Positions 36,182-45,155 are shown, numbered from the stretch's first letter. The stretch is DNA of 64,000 nucleotides from JACDHG01 sp963811585 (GCA_963811585.1 CAWERR010000009.1:248001-312000); one strand, 5' to 3'. The notes: a model not told the origin generated them from the sequence alone. A program made the numbers and translations.

Positions 36182-37696
36182 ATGGAAGCGCCGCACGCTG
36201 GTCAGGGTGGCGCTCGTCCGACTGTCGTTGCGCTCGTGCTCGCCGCCGGCGCCGGGATGCGGCTCGGCCGACCGAAGGCGCTGGTGGCGGACGCCGACGG
36301 CACCACCTGGTTGGCGCAGGCGGCGACGACCGCCCGCGACGGCGGAGCGGCCCATGTGTATGTCGTCGTCGGGGCTGAGGCCGAAGCCGCGCAACGTGTC
36401 GTGCCCGACGGCTGTGTCGTCGTCGAAGCCACCGAGTGGGCTGAGGGGATGGGCGCCTCACTACGGTCCGGCATGAGCCAATTGATGCTCGACCACCCGA
36501 CTGCCGACGCCGTGGTCGTGCTGCTCGTCGACACCCCCGAAGTGGGGCCGGGCGTCGTCAGTCGCTTGCTCAGTCACGCTGCCCCGGACTCGATCGCGCG
36601 GGCGAGCTACGACGGCGTACCTGGCCATCCAGTACTGCTCGGTCGTGAGCACTGGCCTGGGGTTCTCGAGACGGCGCACGGCGACCGGGGCGCCCGCGAC
36701 TACCTGAAAACGCAACAGGTGACCCTCGTCGAGAGCGGCGACGTCGGGTCGGGCCTCGACGTAGACACACGCGAAGCGCTTGGGGAATGGCAGCGCGTCG
36801 TACAGGCTGGCCCCATGCATTCGGTCCAGTCCGCCGCAGACCTCGCCGACAGGCTCGCCCACACGGGCTACCTGACCGATGACGGGCTGGCCACGATCGG
36901 CTACCTGGCCTTGGCGATGCACCGACCGCTGCTCCTCGAGGGCGAGCCAGGCACCGGCAAGACTGCACTCGCCGAGGCGCTCGCAGAAGCGCTCGGCCTC
37001 AAGCTAATCCGGTTGCAGTGCCATGAGGGCATCGACGCCAGCCAAGCCTTGTACGACTGGGACTTCGCCCGTCAGATCCTGCACTTACGCACCGTCGAGG
37101 CGGTCACGGGTGATCGTGAGATCGACCAGTCAGAGGTCGAGAAGTCGTTGTTCGACGAGCGGTTCCTGCTCGCTCGCCCCATCCTGCAGGCACTCCGGGA
37201 GAGTCCTGCGGTGCTGCTCATCGACGAGGTCGACCGGGCCGACGACGAGTTCGAGGCCTTCCTGCTGGAGGTGCTGTCCACCAACCAGGTGACGATCCCC
37301 GAGTACGGCACGGTCGTGGCGGCCACCCCGCCGATCGTCGTCCTGACCTCCAATCGCACGCGGGAGGTCCACGACGCCCTCAAGCGCCGCTGCCTGTACC
37401 ACTGGGTCGAGCACCCGGGCCTCGAACGGGAGGTCGAGATCGTACGTCGCCGGCTTCCCGACGTACCCAAGCAGCTCGCCGAGCAGGTGGCCTTGGCAAC
37501 GATGAAGCTTCGGGCGCGCGACGACCTTGTCAAGCCACCCGGCGTGGCCGAGACCCTCGACTGGGCACAGGCCCTCCACACGCTCGGAGCTTCAGAGCTC
37601 GACCTCGAGACGGCGGCCTCGACGCTCGGCGCCGTGCTCAAGTACCGCGAGGACGCGGAGCGAGTGCGGGCCTCGCTGGACAAGATCCTCGCCTGA
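36182..37696 (+). CDS. Fusion of MocA-like molybdenum cofactor nucleotidyltransferase and MoxR/CoxD-type AAA+ ATPase
   Basis: A 504-residue protein with two domains usually on separate genes. Residues about 13-205 are a MobA-like NTP transferase (VVALVLAAGAGMRLGRPKALV, DTPEVGPGV, GHPVLLGREHW), as in MocA, which attaches CMP to the molybdenum cofactor. Residues about 218-500 are a MoxR ATPase: Walker A LLEGEPGTGKTALAE, Walker B VLLIDEVDRAD, sensor TSNRTREVHDALKRR. CoxD-type MoxR proteins help mature the CoxL active site. The junction (EWQRVVQAGPMHSVQSAADL) has no linker, and no nearby stop appears in any frame that a single indel would restore. It opens the Cox-like maturation block. Confidence 0.85.
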   Translation: MEAPHAGQGGARPTVVALVLAAGAGMRLGRPKALVADADGTTWLAQAATTARDGGAAHVYVVVGAEAEAAQRVVPDGCVVVEATEWAEGMGASLRSGMSQLMLDHPTADAVVVLLVDTPEVGPGVVSRLLSHAAPDSIARASYDGVPGHPVLLGREHWPGVLETAHGDRGARDYLKTQQVTLVESGDVGSGLDVDTREALGEWQRVVQAGPMHSVQSAADLADRLAHTGYLTDDGLATIGYLALAMHRPLLLEGEPGTGKTALAEALAEALGLKLIRLQCHEGIDASQALYDWDFARQILHLRTVEAVTGDREIDQSEVEKSLFDERFLLARPILQALRESPAVLLIDEVDRADDEFEAFLLEVLSTNQVTIPEYGTVVAATPPIVVLTSNRTREVHDALKRRCLYHWVEHPGLEREVEIVRRRLPDVPKQLAEQVALATMKLRARDDLVKPPGVAETLDWAQALHTLGASELDLETAASTLGAVLKYREDAERVRASLDKILA

Positions 37697-37749
37697 TGAG
37701 CACAGCCTGATGAGCACTGCGTGATGGACACAGTCTGATGAGCACGGTT
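37694..37749 (+). repeat. Four tandem 14-mers creating chained ATGA start-stop overlaps before coxE
   Basis: Units start at 37694, 37708, 37722 and 37736 (TGATGAGCACAGCC, TGATGAGCACTGCG, TGATGGACACAGTC, TGATGAGCACGGTT). Each carries an ATG that opens a four-codon frame (MSTA, MSTA, MDTV) closed by the TGA of the next unit; the fourth ATG (37738) is the CoxE start. The first TGA is the stop of the MocA-MoxR gene. Confidence 0.85.
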
Positions 37750-38856
37750 GCCCCGACGCACGAGGCTGACGAGATCCTGACGGCGTTCGCGGTCGCGCTC
37801 CGGGCCGCCGGACTGCACGTGACGATGGACCGGACCTCGGCGTTCCTCCGGGGTTGCGCCGTCGTCGGCGCAGACGACCAGGCGGCCGTCTACTGGACCG
37901 GCAGGGCCACCCTGTGTGGCTCGCTCGACGACCTCGACCGCTACGACCAGGTGTTCGCGGCGTGGTTCGGCGGGTCAGGGCTGGTGCCTTCGACGCCACG
38001 CGAGTGGCTGCGGCGCACTGAGCAGGCTGACCTTGGTGACACGGGTGACGAGGACGGCGACGGCGACGGCTCGAAGACCGTGGTCCGCGCTTCCGCGAGT
38101 GCGACCGAGGTGTTGAGGCACCGTGATATCGCGACGATGACGCCGGCCGAACGTGCAGAGCTGGGGCGGCTGTTCGCGGGCCTGCGCTGCGTGCCACCCC
38201 GGCGCATCTCGTCGCGGCGCCGTCCCGCGCGCAGCGGCGAGGTGGACGCGCGGCGGACGCTTCGCGAGCAGCTTCGTCGCGGCGGTGAGCCGGCCCGGCT
38301 GAACTTCAAGCGACGTACCCAACGAGCCCGGCGGGTCGTGGTGCTCATCGACGTCTCCGGCTCGATGGGACCGTATGCCGACAGCCTGCTCCGTTGGGCA
38401 CACGTCGTCGTCACGGCCAGCCCGGCCAGGACAGAGGTGTTCACGATCGGCACCCGGCTGACGCGAGTCACCCGCGCCCTCCGGGTGCGCGACGGCGAGG
38501 CCGCCCTCATCGCCACCGGACAGGTCGTCCCCGACTGGTCGGGGGGCACCCGGCTGGGCGAGGCGATGCAGGCTTTCGTCGATCGACATGGCCGGCGCGG
38601 GCTCGCCCGAGGCGCGGTCGTGGTGATCTTGAGCGACGGGTGGGAGCGCGGTGACAGTGCGCAGCTCGGCCAGCAGATGCAGCGGCTGCGCCGGCTGTGC
38701 CACTCCATCGTCTGGGTGAACCCTCACCTCGGCAAGGTCGGCTACCAACCGGTCCAGGGCGGGATTGTCGCGGCCCTTCCTTATGTTGACACGTTCTTGG
38801 CGGGGCACAGCATGGCCACGTTCGAGGAGGCGTTGGAGGTGATCGCCCGTGCGTGA
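37738..38856 (+). CDS. coxE: CoxE-type VWA domain protein
   Basis: A 372-residue protein with a von Willebrand A domain in its C-terminal half. The MIDAS motif is VVVLIDVSGSMGPYADSLLRW (DxSxS), followed by DWSGGTRLGEAMQAF and VVILSDGWERGD. The N-terminal half is charged and CoxE-like. With a MoxR ATPase it forms the pair known from CO dehydrogenase clusters to insert or mature the metal centre of CoxL. Its start follows three tiny overlapping minigenes. Its stop overlaps the XdhC start, continuing the operon. Confidence 0.9.
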   Translation: MSTVAPTHEADEILTAFAVALRAAGLHVTMDRTSAFLRGCAVVGADDQAAVYWTGRATLCGSLDDLDRYDQVFAAWFGGSGLVPSTPREWLRRTEQADLGDTGDEDGDGDGSKTVVRASASATEVLRHRDIATMTPAERAELGRLFAGLRCVPPRRISSRRRPARSGEVDARRTLREQLRRGGEPARLNFKRRTQRARRVVVLIDVSGSMGPYADSLLRWAHVVVTASPARTEVFTIGTRLTRVTRALRVRDGEAALIATGQVVPDWSGGTRLGEAMQAFVDRHGRRGLARGAVVVILSDGWERGDSAQLGQQMQRLRRLCHSIVWVNPHLGKVGYQPVQGGIVAALPYVDTFLAGHSMATFEEALEVIARA

Positions 38857-39982
38857 CGTCTTGGATCGGCTGCTGCCGTGGTGGCAGGCCGGTGAGACGG
38901 TCGGCGTCGGGACCGTGGTCGCGACCTTCCAGTCGGCTCCGCGGGCACCAGGTGCAGCGATGCTGGTCGGCCCGGGAGGTGAGGCTGTTGGTTCGGTCTC
39001 GGGCGGTTGCGTCGAAGGGGCGGTCTACGAGCTGGCTGAGCAGGTCATCGCCGACGGCCACCCGGTCCTGCAGCGTTACGGCGTCAGCGACGACGATGCG
39101 TTTGCCGTCGGCCTCACCTGCGGAGGGATCCTGGACGTTTTCGTCGAGGTCGTTGACAAGCAGACCTTTCCAGAGCTCGGGGAGGTCGCGGCCGACATTG
39201 AGGCCGGGCGGCCGGTCGCAGTCGCGACAGTGGTCTCCCACGACGAGCCCAGCCGGATCGGACGCCGGCTCGTCGTACGCCCACCCGACCACGCGCAGCC
39301 GGTCGTCGGGTCGCTCGGGTCGAGTCGCGCCGACGACGCCGTCGCCGCTGACGCCCGCGGCCTGCTTGCTGCCGGACGTAACGAGACACTCCACTACGGA
39401 CCCGACGGTCAGCGACGCGGCGAGGGGATGGCCGTCTTCGTGGTTTCCTACGCGCCGAAACCCCGGATGTTGGTGTTCGGCGCCATCGACTTCGCGGCGG
39501 CCGTCGCCCGGGTCGGGTCGTTCCTCGGCTACCACGTGACGGTCTGCGACGCGAGGCCTGTGTTCGCCACCGCCTCACGCTTCCCCGAGGCCGACGAGGT
39601 CGTGGTCTCCTGGCCGCATAAGTACCTCACCGAGCAGGTCGCGCAGCACCTCGTCGACGAGCGTACGGTCCTGTGCGTCCTCACCCATGATCCGAAGTTC
39701 GACGTCCCCCTGCTCGAAGTCGCGTTGCGGCTGCCGGAGGTCGCGTACGTCGGGGCGATGGGATCACGTCGTACCCACGACGACCGGATGAAGCGGCTCC
39801 GCGAGGCCGGCCTGAACGACGGCGAGCTCGGCCGCCTCTCCAGCCCGATCGGCCTCGACCTCGGGGCTCGGACGCCAGAGGAGACGGCCGTCAGCATCGC
39901 GGCCGAGATCATCGCGTTGCGGTGGGGTGGAAAGGGCGATCGGCTGGCCGGAGTCGAGGGACCCATTCACCACGACGTATGA
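38849..39982 (+). CDS. XdhC/CoxI family maturation factor
   Basis: A 377-residue protein with the N-terminal XdhC_CoxI domain (GTVVATFQSAPRAPGAAMLVGPGGEAVGSVSGGCVEGAV) and the C-terminal Rossmann-like XdhC_C domain (RMLVFGAIDFAAAVARVGSFLGYHVTVCDARP...YVGAMGSRRTHDDRMKRL). XdhC proteins bind the molybdenum cofactor, promote its sulfuration and insert it into xanthine-dehydrogenase-type enzymes. GTG 38849 lies inside the end of coxE. It ends the maturation block; about 200 bases with an 18-bp palindrome separate it from the structural genes. Confidence 0.92.
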   Translation: MRDVLDRLLPWWQAGETVGVGTVVATFQSAPRAPGAAMLVGPGGEAVGSVSGGCVEGAVYELAEQVIADGHPVLQRYGVSDDDAFAVGLTCGGILDVFVEVVDKQTFPELGEVAADIEAGRPVAVATVVSHDEPSRIGRRLVVRPPDHAQPVVGSLGSSRADDAVAADARGLLAAGRNETLHYGPDGQRRGEGMAVFVVSYAPKPRMLVFGAIDFAAAVARVGSFLGYHVTVCDARPVFATASRFPEADEVVVSWPHKYLTEQVAQHLVDERTVLCVLTHDPKFDVPLLEVALRLPEVAYVGAMGSRRTHDDRMKRLREAGLNDGELGRLSSPIGLDLGARTPEETAVSIAAEIIALRWGGKGDRLAGVEGPIHHDV

Positions 39983-40028
39983 CCTCGAGGCGCCAAGCCT
40001 GGCGTGCATTCGGGGCGTTTGGGGTGTA

Positions 40029-40046
40029 GGGCTCGGTACCGAGCCC
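40029..40046. promoter_or_regulatory. 18-bp perfect palindrome upstream of coxS
   Basis: GGGCTCGGT/ACCGAGCCC is perfectly symmetrical, 137 bases before the CoxS start and 47 bases after the XdhC stop. It may be an operator for the structural genes or the stem of a terminator for the maturation block. No U-run follows on either strand. Confidence 0.45.
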
Positions 40047-40182
40047 CCGGTCTTAACGGCGGAGCGGTTGATGCCGAGTATTCGCTGATCAACCACTTGT
40101 GCGGGCGCCGGTTGCGCGGTTGTGTGTTACCTACACCGTGACGGGCGGATCCCACCAGGTTGCCTGGCGAGAGGGGCTGGAC

Positions 40183-40647
40183 ATGACTCGAGTTCACATC
40201 AAGGTCGACGGGGTGGATTACTCCGACGACGTCGAACCCCGCATGCTGCTCGTGCAGTACCTCAGGGAGCAGATCGGCAAGACGGGCACGGTGGTCGGCT
40301 GCGACACGACGAACTGTGGTGCCTGCACGGTCGACCTCGGCGGTCACAGCGTCAAGTCGTGCACGGTGCTCGCTGTCCAAGCCGATGGCAACGAAGTGAC
40401 CACGATCGAGGGCCTCTCCGCGAACGGTGAACTGCACCCGATGCAGCAGGCGTTCCATGAGAATCACGCCCTGCAGTGTGGCTTCTGCACACCGGGGATG
40501 ATCATGCAGAGCATCGACCTCCTGCGCGACAACCCCAGCCCCACGGAGCAAGAGGTCCGCGACGGCCTCGAGGGCAACCTGTGCCGGTGCACGGGCTACC
40601 AGAACATCGTCAAGGCCGTGCTGGCCGCCTCGAAGGCAGGTGCATGA
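40183..40647 (+). CDS. Molybdenum hydroxylase [2Fe-2S] subunit (CoxS type)
   Basis: A 154-residue iron-sulfur subunit. The plant-type ferredoxin cluster is GCDTTNCGACTVDL with a fourth Cys in VKSC. The second cluster uses QCGFCTPGM and the CRC of LEGNLCRCTGYQNIV. It passes electrons between the molybdenum site of CoxL and the FAD of CoxM. ATG 40183 follows GAGAGGGG. Its stop overlaps the CoxL start. A longer upstream frame has no ribosome site and no family match. Confidence 0.93.
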   Translation: MTRVHIKVDGVDYSDDVEPRMLLVQYLREQIGKTGTVVGCDTTNCGACTVDLGGHSVKSCTVLAVQADGNEVTTIEGLSANGELHPMQQAFHENHALQCGFCTPGMIMQSIDLLRDNPSPTEQEVRDGLEGNLCRCTGYQNIVKAVLAASKAGA

Positions 40648-43139
40648 TGACCCTCACCGAGGACCGACCCGCGACCGAGGTCGGGGCGCCGCGCCTCCGC
40701 AAGGAAGACCGCCGGCTCATCACCGGCCGCACCCGCTGGGTCGACAACCTCCAGCTCACAGGGATGCTCCACCTCGCGATGGTTCGCAGCCCCGCTGCTC
40801 ACGCCAAGATCACGTCGATCGATGTATCCGCTGCGAAGGCGTCGCCCGGCGTTGTCACGGTGTATACCGGAGCCGATCTCGCCGAAGAGCAGGGAGAGCT
40901 CCCCAACGCCTGGGCGATAGTCCCTGAGCAGAAGGCGCCGTCGCATCCGAGCGTCGCCGTCGACCGGGTCGCGTTCGCCGGCGAGATCGTAGCCGTCATC
41001 GTCGCCAGGAGTGCGGATGCGGCACGTGACGCCGTCGAGCTCGTTGACGTCGACTACGAAGACCTCCCCGTGGCGGCGGATCTCAAGGCTGCAGCACGCG
41101 ACGAAGTCATCGCACACCCGAGCCTGGGCACGAACATCTCCGCCGTGCGGACCTTCGACTCGGCAGAGGCAGGCACAGGCGGCAACGTCGACGACGCCAT
41201 CGCCAAGGCACGGACGGACGGGATCGTTATCGAGCGCGAGTTCCGTCAGCAACGGCTGATCCCAGCGTTCATGGAGCCGCGGTCGATCGCGGTCGACCCC
41301 ACTGGCGAGCAGCTGACCGTCTGGACATCCACCCAGGTTCCGCACTTCGTGCGTATCTTCATCAGCCTCGTGCTAGGGATTCCCGAGAGCAAGGTGCGCG
41401 TGATCGCCCCGGACGTGGGCGGTGGCTTCGGCGGCAAGCTGCAGTTCACGCCGGAGGAGGTGCTCACGGTCATCGCCGCTCGACGTACCGGCAAGCCCTG
41501 CAAGTACACCGAGTCACGCAGCGAGTCGCTCATGGCCGCCCACCACGGTCGCGACCAGTGGCAGCAGATCACGCTCGCGGCCGACAAGGACGGCACAGTC
41601 ACCGGGCTCAAGGTCGACCTGCAAGCGAACATGGGTGCTTACCTCGGACTCGTCACGTCGGCTATCCCGTTCTTGGGTGCCTTGATGTACAACGCGATCT
41701 ACAAGTTCCCGGCCTACCGCTGGACGTGCACCAACGTGTTCACGAACATGGCCTGGACCGACGCATACCGCGGCGCCGGCCGACCCGAGGCGACGTACGC
41801 GATCGAGCGCATGATGGATGAGCTCGCCGTCGAGCTCGGCGTAGACCCGCTGGAGATCCGCGAGCGCAACTGGATCAAGCACGACGAGTTCCCTTTCACC
41901 ACGGTCGCAGGCCTCGACTACGACTCGGGGAACTACGAAGCCGCCACGGCCAAGGCCAAGGAGGTGTTCGGGTATGACGCTCTGCGCGCCGAGCAGAAGC
42001 AGCGGCGCGAGAGCAACGACCCGGTCCAGCTCGGCATCGGAATCTCCACCTACACAGAGATGTGCGGGCTGGCGCCTTCACGCTGGCTCGGGACCAATGG
42101 CTACGTTGGTGGCGGCTGGGAGCACGCTTCGATCCGCATGCTGCCGACCGGCAAGGTCGAGGTCATCGCGGGCACCAGTCCACACGGCCAGGGCCACGAG
42201 ACTGCGTGGTCGCAGATCGTCGCAGACCGGCTGGGGGTTCCGTTCGAGGACGTCGAGGTGCTTCACGGCGACACGCAGGTATCGCCCCGAGGCCTCGACA
42301 CGTACGGCTCCAGGTCACTGGCGGTCGGTGCGATGGCGGTCCTCGCGGCGGCGGACAAGGTGATCGAGAAGGGACGGGTCATCGCCGCGCATCTGCTCGA
42401 GGCCAACGCCGACGACCTGGACTTCAGTGCCGGCTCGTACGGGGTCAAGGGCACTGAGGCATCGATGGGACTCGGCGAGATCGCATTCGCCGTCTTCCAG
42501 GGGCACAACGTCGGGGCCGGCACCGAGGGTTCGCTCGACTCGGACGCGACGTTCGATCCGGACACGTTCTCGTTCCCACACGGCACGCACCTGTGCGCGG
42601 TCGAGGTCGACACCGAGACAGGCGAGACGAAGCTCCGCAACTACACCTGCGTCGACGACGTCGGAAAGGTCGTCAACCCGACGATCGTGGAAGGGCAGGT
42701 TCATGGCGGCCTGACCCAGGGCATCGCGCAGGCACTCTGGGAGGAGGCGGTGTATGACGAGTCCGGCACGTTGGTGACCGGGTCGTTCGTCGACTATCTC
42801 GTGCCGAGCGCGGCGGATCTGATCAGCTTCAATACGGGACGCACAGAGTCGCCATCGACGACGAACGAACTGGGCGTGAAGGGTGTTGGCGAAGCCGGGA
42901 CGATCGCGTCGACACCGGCGGTGGTCAACGCCATCGTTGATGCCGTGAGGTCGTTCGGCATCAACGACATCGAGATGCCGTGCACCCCCCATCGGGTCTG
43001 GACGGCCTTACAGGCTGCGTCATCGGGCGAAGGGACACCGAGCCACAAAACGACCAGTCCCACCGCTGCGGACCCCTCGCACAACGCGGCGGTCAGCCCC
43101 GGCTCGAATAACGGTTCCACCGAAGGACGGCAGTCATGA
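40644..43139 (+). CDS. Molybdenum hydroxylase large subunit, form II CoxL-like
   Basis: An 831-residue molybdopterin subunit of the xanthine oxidase family. The domain order is Ald_Xan_dh_C (RLRKEDRRLITGRTRWVDNL...) then the cofactor-binding domains (PDVGGGFGGKLQ, HGQGHETAWSQI). The loop at residues 374-380 reads AYRGAGR. True CO dehydrogenases (form I) have AYxCSFR with an active-site cysteine, so this is form II, whose substrates are largely unknown. The conserved catalytic Glu region near the end (GVKGVGEAGTI) is present. The tail adds about 35 low-complexity residues. ATG 40644 overlaps the CoxS stop. Confidence 0.92.
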   Translation: MMTLTEDRPATEVGAPRLRKEDRRLITGRTRWVDNLQLTGMLHLAMVRSPAAHAKITSIDVSAAKASPGVVTVYTGADLAEEQGELPNAWAIVPEQKAPSHPSVAVDRVAFAGEIVAVIVARSADAARDAVELVDVDYEDLPVAADLKAAARDEVIAHPSLGTNISAVRTFDSAEAGTGGNVDDAIAKARTDGIVIEREFRQQRLIPAFMEPRSIAVDPTGEQLTVWTSTQVPHFVRIFISLVLGIPESKVRVIAPDVGGGFGGKLQFTPEEVLTVIAARRTGKPCKYTESRSESLMAAHHGRDQWQQITLAADKDGTVTGLKVDLQANMGAYLGLVTSAIPFLGALMYNAIYKFPAYRWTCTNVFTNMAWTDAYRGAGRPEATYAIERMMDELAVELGVDPLEIRERNWIKHDEFPFTTVAGLDYDSGNYEAATAKAKEVFGYDALRAEQKQRRESNDPVQLGIGISTYTEMCGLAPSRWLGTNGYVGGGWEHASIRMLPTGKVEVIAGTSPHGQGHETAWSQIVADRLGVPFEDVEVLHGDTQVSPRGLDTYGSRSLAVGAMAVLAAADKVIEKGRVIAAHLLEANADDLDFSAGSYGVKGTEASMGLGEIAFAVFQGHNVGAGTEGSLDSDATFDPDTFSFPHGTHLCAVEVDTETGETKLRNYTCVDDVGKVVNPTIVEGQVHGGLTQGIAQALWEEAVYDESGTLVTGSFVDYLVPSAADLISFNTGRTESPSTTNELGVKGVGEAGTIASTPAVVNAIVDAVRSFGINDIEMPCTPHRVWTALQAASSGEGTPSHKTTSPTAADPSHNAAVSPGSNNGSTEGRQS

Positions 43140-43990
43140 TCCCGGCAGCGTTCGACTACACCGCGCCAACGACGGTCGCGGACGCGATCGCAGCCCTGGG
43201 CTCTGACGCGGAGGAGATCAAGGTGTTGGCCGGCGGCCAGAGCCTGCTCGCTGTGCTGAAGCTACGGCTCGCCGCCCCCACGTTGCTCGTCGACCTCGGT
43301 CGCATCGAGGAGCTGAGCGGTATCTCCGACGACGGGGACGCGATCGTCATCGGAGCGATGACGACGCATGCCGAGGTCGCCAGCAGCGACCTGGTCAAGG
43401 AGCACGCGGCGGTGCTGGCCAAGGCGACCAAGACGGTCGCCGACCCGCAGGTGCGGCACCGGGGGACCCTCGGGGGCGCCCTCGCCCACGCCGACCCGGC
43501 GGGCGACCTTCCGGCCCCGATCCTTGCGCTCGACGCGGAACTCGTGGTCGCGGGTCCCGACGGAGAGCGCACCGTGGCGGCCGCCGACTTCTTCGAGGAC
43601 CTTTTCACCACGAACCTTGGCGAGGACGAGATCCTCACCAAGATCCGGATCCCGAAGCACACCGGCTGGGGTGCCCACTACGAGAAGTTCTCGCGGGTGG
43701 CGCAGGCCTGGTCGATCGTCGGAGTGGCGGCGACCGTGCAGCCCAACGGCGGCTCGATCTCGCAGGCCAAGGTTGCGCTCACCAACATGGGCTCTACCCC
43801 GATCCGGGCCACCTCGGTCGAGCAGGCACTCACCGGGCGACCCGCGTCCGTCGATGCGGTCAGGGAAGCAGCGGCGACAGCGGCCGACGGCACCGACCCA
43901 CCGACGGACACCAACGGTGACGCCGACTACCGGCGCCACCTGGCAACTGTCCTGACCCGCCGTGCAGTGCTGGCGGCTGCGGGAGGCTGA
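43136..43990 (+). CDS. Molybdenum hydroxylase FAD subunit (CoxM type)
   Basis: A 284-residue FAD_binding_5 / CO_deh_flav_C protein. FAD contacts are in VLAGGQSLLAVLKLRL and in ADPQVRHRGTLGGALAHADPAGDLP. The subunit takes electrons from CoxS and hands them to an external acceptor. ATG 43136 overlaps the CoxL stop, completing the S-L-M order typical of form II clusters (form I uses M-S-L). Confidence 0.93.
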   Translation: MIPAAFDYTAPTTVADAIAALGSDAEEIKVLAGGQSLLAVLKLRLAAPTLLVDLGRIEELSGISDDGDAIVIGAMTTHAEVASSDLVKEHAAVLAKATKTVADPQVRHRGTLGGALAHADPAGDLPAPILALDAELVVAGPDGERTVAAADFFEDLFTTNLGEDEILTKIRIPKHTGWGAHYEKFSRVAQAWSIVGVAATVQPNGGSISQAKVALTNMGSTPIRATSVEQALTGRPASVDAVREAAATAADGTDPPTDTNGDADYRRHLATVLTRRAVLAAAGG

Positions 43991-44029
43991 GCCTCTCGTC
44001 GTCATACCGAGCTCTGTGAGAGGGCACCG

Positions 44030-44809
44030 ATGGAACTGACTCACCGCTTCACAGTCCCGGCGTCTGTCGACGATGCCTGGACGGCGTTCAACGACCTCGA
44101 GCGGATCGCGCCGTGTTTTCCTGGTGCGGCGCTGACGTCGTTCGACGGGGAGAACTTCGAAGGGCTGTGCAAGGTGAAGCTGGGCCCGATCTCATTGCAG
44201 TACACGGGTTCCGGTCGGTTCGTCGAGCGCGACGAGGGTGCCAAGCGGGCGGTGATCGAAGCCAAGGGCAAGGACAAGCGCGGGAACGGCACCGCGGCTG
44301 CCGGCATCACTGCCCAGCTCATCGCGAAGGGCGACAACGAGACAGAGGTCGAGGTCAAGACCGACCTCAACATCACCGGGCGACCCGCCCAGTTCGGTCG
44401 TGGGGTGATGCAGGATGTCAGTGACAAGCTGCTGAACCAGTTCGCAGCGTGCCTCGAGACGAAGCTCGGCGCGGCATCGTCGGCCGCGGATGAACCGGCG
44501 GCCGAAGAGACCTCGCCCCGCGCACCGGTGCAGGCGTCCGAGGTGGCAGCGGCGAGTATTTATGCTGAAGGCGGCGAGTCAGGGACTCCGATGGCTCAGC
44601 GGGCCCGCGACGCGGTGAGCCCAACGCCTGAGCCATCCGCTGCTCGCGCCGCCCAGCCAGCGGCTGCTGCCAGTCCTGCGCCGGCGGCAGAGCTCGACCT
44701 CGGCGCGGCAATGCTGCCCGTGCTCCTGCGGCGGTATGCCGTCCAGGTGGTCGGTGTGCTGCTCGTGCTGTGCGTGCTCAGGAAGCTGGTTGCCCACCGA
44801 CGCTCATGA
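44030..44809 (+). CDS. CoxG-type SRPBCC protein with C-terminal membrane anchor
   Basis: A 259-residue protein. Residues 1-145 are a CoxG/SRPBCC domain (MELTHRFTVPASVDDAWTAFNDLERIAPCFPGA...GRGVMQDVSDKLLNQF). A long Ala/Pro/Glu-rich linker follows, then one membrane helix (YAVQVVGVLLVLCVLRKLV) and a short basic tail. CoxG is known to recruit CO dehydrogenase to the membrane; the anchored design here would do the same for this enzyme. It lies 39 bases after CoxM. Its end overlaps the end of a convergent hypothetical gene by about 30 bases. Confidence 0.88.
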   Translation: MELTHRFTVPASVDDAWTAFNDLERIAPCFPGAALTSFDGENFEGLCKVKLGPISLQYTGSGRFVERDEGAKRAVIEAKGKDKRGNGTAAAGITAQLIAKGDNETEVEVKTDLNITGRPAQFGRGVMQDVSDKLLNQFAACLETKLGAASSAADEPAAEETSPRAPVQASEVAAASIYAEGGESGTPMAQRARDAVSPTPEPSAARAAQPAAAASPAPAAELDLGAAMLPVLLRRYAVQVVGVLLVLCVLRKLVAHRRS

Positions 44810-45155
44810 GCGTGCCGAGCGCGGCGACGAGCGCACCCGACTCCGAGCACACCCAGTGCGGGTCGGGGCCAAGCTCGGGCTCGATGGCCAGGCTGTGCTC
44901 GACCGGATCGGCGCACCCCACACACAGGGGCCAACGCTGGGCCTCGTCGAAGAGTGCGTCCTGCACGTCCTGCGCGACCAGCCCTTCGACGTACGGCGCT
45001 CCCTGTCGCCACTGCGAGAGCCACCAGCGCCGCTGAGCCACGCAGTCCTCTACGACGGAGACCGTGTGGGGGTCGACCAGTCCCTGGGCCGCGAGGTCGT
45101 TGAGTACAAGTGCTCGCGCATTCAGCAGCGGGTCGCCCGACGTCATGGCCTCCAT
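44778..45155 (-). CDS. Conserved hypothetical protein with a Cys-x2-Cys
   Basis: A 125-residue protein without a recognised domain. It starts MEAMTSGDPLLNARALVLNDLAAQGLVD and has a Trp-rich stretch (AQRRWWLSQWRQG), CVGCADPVEHSLAIEPELG, and VCSESGALVAALG. The two cysteines could bind metal. It overlaps the tail of the CoxG-type gene by 32 bases. It diverges from cutC with only 17 bases between the starts, so either this start or that of cutC may lie further in. Codon pattern and coherent sequence suggest a genuine gene. Confidence 0.6.
   Translation of the reverse strand: MEAMTSGDPLLNARALVLNDLAAQGLVDPHTVSVVEDCVAQRRWWLSQWRQGAPYVEGLVAQDVQDALFDEAQRWPLCVGCADPVEHSLAIEPELGPDPHWVCSESGALVAALGTLMSVGGQPAS

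Noticed and set aside
40644..43139. True carbon monoxide dehydrogenase large subunit
   Set aside because: The active-site loop reads AYRGAGR, not AYxCSFR, and the cluster has form II order.
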